Assembly (NCBI RefSeq): GCF_037975215.1
Contig: NZ_CP150239.1
Span: forward strand, 2,332,001 to 2,396,000
Reading direction: 5' to 3'
Source of the DNA: Solibacillus sp. FSL R5-0449
GTDB lineage: Bacteria; Bacillota; Bacilli; Bacillales_A; Planococcaceae
Length of the DNA: 64,000 nt
Positions 58,885 to 64,000 of the stretch are shown one piece after another (within the stretch, counting starts at the first letter, position 1; each line of letters begins with the position of its first letter). A program made the position numbers and the translations under genes. A model generated the notes under the pieces. The model made no database searches, was not told the origin of the DNA, and was given only the letters and a program-made list of their open reading frames with translations.

Positions 58885-59535
58885 CTATTCTGATTGAAAG
58901 TTGTTACTTTCTAGCTGTAAAAAGTGTTTTACATTCGAATAGCATTCTTCTTTACCGATAAAAAATAATGTATCTCCGGCAGAGAGTGTTGCATATGGAC
59001 CAGGTGAAACAATCAGCTCATGATCTTTTTTGATGCCAATTATGGTAGCACCCGTTTGCTGCCAGAAATTAATCTCGCCTACATTTTTCGATATGAATGG
59101 GCAATTTTCAGTAATATCGATTTGAAATGGTACAAACGGGTTTATCGATTGGTAGCGGCTAGTCCGATTGACCATTTCTCCTAATGTATCCTGTAAATGA
59201 TGCAATTCATCAATTTGGCGTTCAATACTATCGGTTAATTGCTTTTGTAGATCTCTAATTGATTTGACGCCTGCTAAACGCTGGATGTATTTAGCGGCAT
59301 TTTCATAGGAAACGATGACAACACCGCTCCCCTTTGTCGCTTCGACAATATTTAAATCCTGCAGAACGGCAATCGCTCGTCTTGCAGTTTCCGATGAAAC
59401 ATTATATTGGGATGCCAGCGATGATCGGGCATAAATCTTTTCACCGACAACATATTTTTTTTCAACAATTTTAGCTGCAATATCTTCTGCTATTACTTGA
59501 TATTTAGGCTGTTTAATTTGGATTTTTTTCTCCAT
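58885..59535 (-). CDS. busR: BusR-like GntR/RCK_C regulator (c-di-AMP-responsive type)
   Basis: The 216-residue protein has a GntR winged helix-turn-helix (about 8-75: KIVEKKYVVGEKIYARSSLASQYNVSSETARRAIAVLQDLNIVEATKGSGVVI), a coiled coil (about 80-125), and an RCK_C (TrkA-C) domain (about 135-210: ATIIGIKKDHELIVSPGPYATLSAGDTLFFIGKEE). This order is that of BusR, the repressor of betaine uptake in Lactococcus and Streptococcus that binds c-di-AMP through RCK_C. It lies next to opuA, and dyads in the opuA promoter suit such a tetramer. The start at 59535 follows AAAGGAG; a GTG 9 bases earlier is less suitable. c-di-AMP binding is inferred. Confidence 0.82.
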   Translation of the reverse strand: MEKKIQIKQPKYQVIAEDIAAKIVEKKYVVGEKIYARSSLASQYNVSSETARRAIAVLQDLNIVEATKGSGVVIVSYENAAKYIQRLAGVKSIRDLQKQLTDSIERQIDELHHLQDTLGEMVNRTSRYQSINPFVPFQIDITENCPFISKNVGEINFWQQTGATIIGIKKDHELIVSPGPYATLSAGDTLFFIGKEECYSNVKHFLQLESNNFQSE

Positions 59536-59868
59536 TATTTGCACTCCTTTGTGCTGTGTTCATAATGCATAAGTAAAATTTCTATATTTATACTATATCG
59601 CATTATATACCTTTTTATAAAAACAACAAATAGTTCACCGATTTTGAATAATCGACTTTATTCAATTTCTTCAAATAATTTTGTAGTAAATGACACGTAT
59701 TTTTTTCTGTTAAATACTAACAATAACATTATTAACTAGTTCATTCGAGTTATTTCTCCATTTTTCGACAAACTTAACACTTCAGCACTTCAACTCAATA
59801 AACTTGTTTATTATTCTGAAAAATGATGATAAGATTTTGATTATTGTAAATTAGAAAAAGGTGTATTA
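59536..59868. other. Divergent intergenic region between BusR-like and permease genes
   Basis: These 333 AT-rich bases hold no gene that I can support. They should contain both promoters, but no pair stands out enough to call. Confidence 0.6.
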
Positions 59869-61263
59869 ATGAAAAAAGTATTTAGAAAAAAACCAATCAG
59901 TGACCTTTTACTCAAAAGTGGCAACATGCAGTTACCCAAAACAATCGGTCCTTTTGATTTGATTATGTTAGGTGTCGGTGCCATTGTCGGTACAGGCATT
60001 TTCATATTACCGGGGACAGTCTCGGCGCTCCATGCAGGCCCTGCAATTGTTTTCTCCTTCACGATTGCTGCTGTCGTTTGTGCATTAGCAGCACTTTGCT
60101 ATTCTGAATTTTCTTCTACTGTACCCGTTGCGGGAAGTGCCTATTCATATAGCTACATTGTTTTTGGTGAAATCATCGCATGGCTGGTCGGCTGGGCATT
60201 ATTATTGGAATACGGACTCGCAACAGCTGCCGTGGCAACAGGCTGGTCAGGTTACTTCGTTTCACTGCTGGAAGGATTGAGTATTCATTTGCCGGTAGCA
60301 TTGACAGGGGCATTCAGTCCTGAAAATGGTACATATATTAACTTGCCTGCGATTTGTATTATTTTTGCGATAGGTGCTCTGTTGTCATTGGGTATGAAAG
60401 AATCGACACGTTTTAATGCATTATTGGTCGCGATTAAACTTGGCGTTATTTTATTGTTTATTGCTGTTGGTGTCTTTTATGTGAAACCGGAAAACTGGAC
60501 ACCTTTCATGCCATTTGGAGTGAGTGGTGTTTTCACAGGTGCCGCGCTCGTTTTCTTTGCTTACTTAGGATTTGATGCCGTATCCTCGGCTGCCGCAGAG
60601 GTGAAAAATCCACAGCGGAACATGCCAATCGGAATTATCGGTTCCCTGCTTGTCTGTACTGTATTGTATATTGTTGTTTCACTTGTACTGACGGGGATTG
60701 TCCCATATACGGACCTGAACGTAACCAATCCAGTATCCTATGCAATGCAAGTGATTGATCAGGAATGGGCAGCTGGCATTATATCGCTCGGTGCTGTAAT
60801 AGGCATGATGACCGTTATACTAGTCATGATGTACGGTGGGACAAGATTGTTGATGGCTTTTGCCCGTGATGGTTTAATGCCAAAAATGCTTGCACAATTA
60901 AGCAAAAAACGTAAAATGCCTGCCAAAAATATATGGCTGTTTACCGTGATTATTTCATTTTTTGCAGGGTTTATTCCATTGGATTTATTGGCTGAGCTTG
61001 TAAATATGGGTACATTGGTTGCATTTATTTTCGTCTCTGCCGGCATTCTATACTTGCGTAAAAATAAAGACTTGCCGAAGGATCGATTTAAAGTACCTTT
61101 TTATCCTGTTTTACCGATCTTATCATTTATTTTATGTATATTTCTGATTACACAACTATCCTTCCACACATGGATTGCTTGCGGTGTTTGGTTCATTATC
61201 GGGCTAATCGTCTATTTTATGTACGGGAAAAAACATTCTACGTTGAATTCTAAATCTGAATAA
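59869..61263 (+). CDS. APC-family amino-acid permease
   Basis: The 464-residue membrane protein with about 12 segments belongs to the amino acid-polyamine-organocation family, cationic amino-acid/YfnA-like group. Evidence: GPFDLIMLGVGAIVGTGIFILPGTVSALHAGPAIVFSFTIAAVVCALAALCYSEFSSTVPVAGSAYSYSYIVFGEIIAWLVGW, where GVGAIVGTGIFI is the substrate-binding loop, then FFAYLGFDAVSSAAAEVKNPQRNMPIGI. The ATG follows AAAAGGTG. It is ended by the hairpin at 61299-61338. The substrate cannot be told. Confidence 0.92.
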   Translation: MKKVFRKKPISDLLLKSGNMQLPKTIGPFDLIMLGVGAIVGTGIFILPGTVSALHAGPAIVFSFTIAAVVCALAALCYSEFSSTVPVAGSAYSYSYIVFGEIIAWLVGWALLLEYGLATAAVATGWSGYFVSLLEGLSIHLPVALTGAFSPENGTYINLPAICIIFAIGALLSLGMKESTRFNALLVAIKLGVILLFIAVGVFYVKPENWTPFMPFGVSGVFTGAALVFFAYLGFDAVSSAAAEVKNPQRNMPIGIIGSLLVCTVLYIVVSLVLTGIVPYTDLNVTNPVSYAMQVIDQEWAAGIISLGAVIGMMTVILVMMYGGTRLLMAFARDGLMPKMLAQLSKKRKMPAKNIWLFTVIISFFAGFIPLDLLAELVNMGTLVAFIFVSAGILYLRKNKDLPKDRFKVPFYPVLPILSFILCIFLITQLSFHTWIACGVWFIIGLIVYFMYGKKHSTLNSKSE

Positions 61264-61298
61264 TTGAACAGAGATGGTACAATAACCGTTCTATAACC

Positions 61299-61338
61299 GA
61301 AGCGCCACAAATTAGTTTCCATAATTTGAGGCGCTTTT
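61299..61338 (+). terminator. Terminator of the permease gene
   Basis: GAAGCGCCACAAATTA pairs with TAATTTGAGGCGCTTTTC around GTTTCCA, ending in TTTTC. Confidence 0.85.
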
Positions 61339-61462
61339 CTATTTCAGAGGATTGATATCCAAATTTTCTGACCTTATTAAATTGTTTGTTTTTGAACCTT
61401 TTACACATGCCAACGAATTGCTATTATGAGAGATAATTTCAAGCAAGGGAGCGTCAATCAAT

Positions 61463-62002
61463 ATGGAATCAACACGAACGATCACTACCTCATCAGAGAA
61501 AACAAAAGATTTAATTATTACGAGCCTTCTTATTTCACTCGTATTCGTAGCCACATTCTTTATTAATATCCGTTTGCCGATTGCAGCAAATGGGGGGCTC
61601 GTTCATTTAGGTTCTGCCATGCTTTTTATCATCGCGATTTTATTTGGTCCAAAGAAGGGCGCTATGGCTGGAGCATTCGGTATGGCACTGTTTGATATTT
61701 TATCCGGCTGGACATTGTGGGCACCATTTACATTCATCACACGTGGTCTGCAAGGCTATATCATAGGTAAAATTGCTACAATGCATGGAAAAAATGGCGG
61801 CAGCATTATTTATAACTTTGCGGCTATTGTTATCTCGGTTCCATTTATGCTTGGCGGTTATTATATTTGTGAACGTGTTCTTTATGGGAACTGGGTTATC
61901 CCACTTGCATCAATTCCCGGAAATCTCGTGCAAAATGCAGTAGGTCTTCTTATTGCATTACCTGTATGTATCGCTTTGAAAAAACTGCCTCTTTTCAAAT
62001 AA
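61463..62002 (+). CDS. ECF transporter S component
   Basis: The 179-residue membrane protein has about five or six hydrophobic segments and is an energy-coupling-factor S component. After a polar start of 15 residues it reads DLIITSLLISLVFVATFFINIRLPIAANGGLVHLGSAMLFIIAILFGPKKGAMAGAFGMALFDILSGWTLWAPFTFITRGLQGYIIGKIA. The pattern matches the ECF-S families for vitamins such as pyridoxine or hydroxymethylpyrimidine. Neither energising subunit is next to it, so it is a group II type that shares EcfAA'T. I see no riboswitch in the 200 bp upstream. The substrate is not determinable. Confidence 0.85.
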   Translation: MESTRTITTSSEKTKDLIITSLLISLVFVATFFINIRLPIAANGGLVHLGSAMLFIIAILFGPKKGAMAGAFGMALFDILSGWTLWAPFTFITRGLQGYIIGKIATMHGKNGGSIIYNFAAIVISVPFMLGGYYICERVLYGNWVIPLASIPGNLVQNAVGLLIALPVCIALKKLPLFK

Positions 62003-62008
62003 ATAAAT

Positions 62009-62343
62009 GAGGTTGGGACATAACCCAAAAAAGCTATTTTTCTCTGAGAGAAAAATAGCTTTTTTTTGCTGAGCGTTAAAATTGATTTCCATTCCGGGAC
62101 GCTTTCCGCGGGCGTGAGGCCAACAGGATGTTGGTCACAAAAGCGTTGCCACAGGACGTGGCGTTCTTAGCTTTTGTTCCCAGTTTCAGGCGTCACGCTA
62201 TTCCCGCAGGAAGCTTTGCTTGTAGCGAAAGGCGTAGCCGTCAGCTACACTCGCCCTCCATTCCAATCAATTTTGCAATGTATCCATTTCTTAATAAATG
62301 CTTTCCTCTTATTTAGCAATAAATCTACTTATGTCCCTGCCTC
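62009..62343. repeat. Intergenic repeat element with inverted ends
   Basis: The element of 335 bp begins GAGGTTGGGACATAA and ends with the inverted copy of GAGGCAGGGACATAA (13 of 15 positions). Inside are a terminator-like hairpin and GC-rich segments such as GGGACGCTTTCCGCGGGCGTGAGG and GCGTCACGCTATTCCCGCAGGAAGC, which I remember as highly repeated intergenic sequence in Bacillus and Lysinibacillus genomes. It has no coding frame of substance. It is probably a small non-autonomous repeat or a repeated RNA element. Confidence 0.7.
62027..62068 (+). terminator. Hairpin terminator inside the repeat, downstream of the ECF gene
   Basis: AAAAGCTATTTTTCTC pairs with GAGAAAAATAGCTTTT around TGA, followed by further T. 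It also serves the ECF S gene that ends at 62002. Confidence 0.85.
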
Positions 62344-62351
62344 AATCTGAT

Positions 62352-62891
62352 TTATTTTACTAATTTGCTGATTGCTTTAAATGTATCACCTTTTGCTACT
62401 TGCTGCATTTCGAATAGTGCCATTTCAACACTCGTTACGCGCGCACCAAGCTGCATCATTTTCTGAATCCCTACTTCGCGGTTACTTGCTGTTCGCGAAG
62501 ACACGCAATCTGCCAGTACTTCGACTTCATATCCGTTTTCCAGTAAGTGAGCCGCTGTCTGATAGACGCAAATATGCGCTTCAATCCCAGCCAGTAAAAT
62601 CTTTTTACGGCCTGTTTGCTGTAAAGCCTGTACAAATTCCTCTGTATCATAAGCACTGAATGTAATTTTTTCAATCGGTTTTTCATCTGTTAAATGCGCG
62701 GCAACTCGCTCATCTGTCGGCCCAAGTCCCTTTGGATATTGTTCAAGCCATAAAATAGGTAAATCCAATAATTTTGCCCCTTGTACCATTGTGGCGATAT
62801 TATCTACAACGACCGCGCTTTCTTCAACAACTTGCGCCAATTTCCCCTGAATATCAATCAGTACTAATACTGCTTCTTCTTTTTTTAACAT
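62352..62891 (-). CDS. Isochorismatase-fold hydrolase (YcaC-like)
   Basis: The 179-residue protein is a cysteine hydrolase of the isochorismatase superfamily. It has Asp in AVLVLIDIQGKLA, Lys in WLEQYPKGLGPT, and the nucleophile Cys in ILLAGIEAHICVYQTAAHLLENGYEVEVLADCVSSRTASN. The sequence fits the YcaC group, whose substrate is unknown. The start at 62891 (MLKKEEAV) follows AGGGGAGG; the frame is open 8 codons further. It lies right after the repeat element. Confidence 0.88.
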   Translation of the reverse strand: MLKKEEAVLVLIDIQGKLAQVVEESAVVVDNIATMVQGAKLLDLPILWLEQYPKGLGPTDERVAAHLTDEKPIEKITFSAYDTEEFVQALQQTGRKKILLAGIEAHICVYQTAAHLLENGYEVEVLADCVSSRTASNREVGIQKMMQLGARVTSVEMALFEMQQVAKGDTFKAISKLVK

Positions 62892-63017
62892 GAATATACC
62901 TCCCCTAAGTTGCATTCTTCTCTATTATACTGAACTTCTCCACTAAATGAATAGTAGAACCTCCATTGAAACGAAATGCATGACACTGTATAGTGAAAAG
63001 AGAAATGGAGGATTTAT

Positions 63018-63494
63018 ATGTTGCGTCTTAGTTGGCTCATAAGTATGGGCATTTCTTTATTTGGAGTATTAATCATTCAGCACTTTTTTACAGTGAAACC
63101 GGACGATGTTGCAAATGGAGGAAATCTGGGTGCACTTGGTTTAGCACTAGTTGCACCATTTATTATACTTAGTTTATTTATTACGTTTCGCTTTTTTACT
63201 GAAACAGCCAGAAACGCAAAAGATCAACTTATGCGTATAATTTATTTAGTATTTGGAATTGCGCTGTTAGTGGCGTTCATCTATTATGCCATTGATTTTT
63301 CAAACAATGTATATGCATCCCTCGGTGGTGATACGAAGACACCCGGCTCGACAATCTATCGTTTCCCCCTATTAAATGAGTATACGAATCATGTTTTCCT
63401 TAACTTTTATACGTTTGGAATTGTCCATACATTAAGCGCTTTAATCGGTGCTGTTACAGGAATGGTCAAGCCTGCAAAACCATCTCCGCAATAA
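63018..63494 (+). CDS. Hypothetical four-helix membrane protein (158 aa)
   Basis: The protein has four hydrophobic segments (about residues 4-24, 40-60, 73-95 and 130-150) and an outside loop of about 30 residues (DFSNNVYASLGGDTKTPGSTIYRFPLLNEYTNH). I do not recognise the family. The ATG follows ATGGAGG. It converges with pheT and shares the terminator at 63497-63531. No catalytic motif is present. Confidence 0.75.
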   Translation: MLRLSWLISMGISLFGVLIIQHFFTVKPDDVANGGNLGALGLALVAPFIILSLFITFRFFTETARNAKDQLMRIIYLVFGIALLVAFIYYAIDFSNNVYASLGGDTKTPGSTIYRFPLLNEYTNHVFLNFYTFGIVHTLSALIGAVTGMVKPAKPSPQ

Positions 63495-63496
63495 TA

Positions 63497-63531
63497 AAAC
63501 CCGAATGGTCATCGAACCATTCGGGTTTTAT
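63497..63531. terminator. Bidirectional terminator between the membrane protein and pheT
   Basis: AAAACCCGAATGGT pairs with ACCATTCGGGTTTT around CATCGA, with T runs on both strands. Confidence 0.9.
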
Positions 63532-63540
63532 TATTGTTAA

Positions 63541-64000
63541 TTAGCGTACTTCTGCACCAGCTGCTGCCAATGCTTTTAGTACTTTATTGTGTGCTGCGAC
63601 TACTTCTTCGTCTGTTAATGTACGCTCTGGGTCGAAGTATGTTAACGAGAAGGCTACTGATTTTTTACCAGCCGTCATTTTCTCCCCTGCATAAACATCA
63701 AATACTTTTACCTCTTTCAATAAAGAAGTGCCTGCACCTTTAATAATGCTTACAATTTCACCAGCTGGAGCTGCTACATCCAATTCTAATGCGATATCAC
63801 GACTCATTGCCGGGAAGCGCGGAATCATCGAATAAACAAGCTCTTCTTGTGTTGCACTTAAAATGGCATTCAAGTTCAGTTCAGCAACATAAGTTTCTTT
63901 GACATCGAATGCTTTTTGTTCTTGCGGATGAAGCTGTGCAATGACACCCACTTTTTCACCATCTAATAAAACATCAGCCGTACGACCAGGATGTAAGCCG
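63541..64000 (-). CDS. pheT: Phenylalanyl-tRNA synthetase beta subunit, C-terminal part
   Basis: The last 152 codons of pheT are in the window; the gene continues past the right edge. Visible parts are GVIAQLHPQEQKAFDVKETYVAELNLNAIL and the C-terminal ferredoxin-like anticodon-binding domain, RFPAMSRDIALELDVAAPAGEIVSIIKGAGTSLLKEVKVFDVYAG, then KSVAFSLTYFDPERTLTDEEVVAAHNKVLKAL. The beta subunit with PheS charges tRNA-Phe. The neighbourhood pheT-rnhC region is conserved in Bacillus. Confidence 0.95.
   Translation of the reverse strand, partial: GLHPGRTADVLLDGEKVGVIAQLHPQEQKAFDVKETYVAELNLNAILSATQEELVYSMIPRFPAMSRDIALELDVAAPAGEIVSIIKGAGTSLLKEVKVFDVYAGEKMTAGKKSVAFSLTYFDPERTLTDEEVVAAHNKVLKALAAAGAEVR

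Noticed and set aside
61341-61462. Possible vitamin riboswitch before the ECF S component
   Set aside because: No thi-box, preQ1 or other known conserved element is visible in the 120-200 bp leader.

Overview
The window looks like chromosomal DNA of a spore-forming member of the Bacillaceae/Planococcaceae (Solibacillus/Lysinibacillus type). The protein sequences are clearly Bacillales. Spore genes are present (gerE, a YfhD-like gene, and a gamma-D-glutamyl-diamino acid endopeptidase matching the Lysinibacillus sphaericus ENP1 type, with H162, E165, H307 and E366 in place). The gene order pheT-rnhC-zapA-cvpA-polX-mutS2-DUF350-lcfA-fadR-fadB-etfB-etfA-trxA-uvrC-lysC-yslB-sdhCAB-ysmA-gerE-marR-murI-rph-rdgB-phosphoesterase is the order I know from Bacillus subtilis, without gerM. 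The sequence is AT-rich and nearly all starts carry strong Shine-Dalgarno (SD) sites.

Layout. 1-5.6 kb: small spore-type genes, the LysM/M14 endopeptidase, a frameshifted membrane-protein gene, a YkvI-type transporter and a SIMPL protein. 5.7-8.2 kb: a tight operon of an HD-GYP c-di-GMP phosphodiesterase, a previously hidden 21-codon Cys/Trp-rich peptide gene whose start overlaps the HD-GYP stop, and a membrane M50 protease with an N-terminal PqqD-like domain. This is a candidate peptide-maturation or signalling system. 8.6-13.8 kb: metabolic genes (aldehyde dehydrogenase, a nitrilase plus two acetyltransferases in an overlapping operon, aldo/keto reductase). 14.0-15.0 kb: a HEPN-type protein and a PD-(D/E)XK nuclease.

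15.1-23.6 kb: an AT-rich integrated island bounded by a 15-bp direct repeat that matches the 3' end of a tRNA-Arg(UCU) gene. It carries three tyrosine recombinases, a three-gene overlapping cluster of unknown function, a short leader RNA with a terminator, and two small cargo genes. The target tRNA is itself split by a group I intron of about 259 nt between anticodon positions 34 and 35. Before the island arrived, the tRNA had its own terminator 5 nt past the repeat, and the PD-(D/E)XK nuclease gene lay about 100 bp downstream on the same strand.

24-48.7 kb: the conserved core block, all on the minus strand except yslB and rnhC, with a lysine riboswitch before lysC, FadR-type operators before fadR and the ysmA thioesterase, and a promoter with a cre-like site before lcfA. 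48.7-64 kb: a VOC protein, a divergent MFS/TetR pair with repeated operators, dbpA-type helicase with LysR, a CofE-like ligase, a glycine-betaine opuA operon next to a BusR-like GntR/RCK_C regulator with matching dyads in the opu promoter, an amino-acid permease, an ECF S component, a repeat element with inverted ends, an isochorismatase-fold hydrolase, a membrane protein and the 3' part of pheT.
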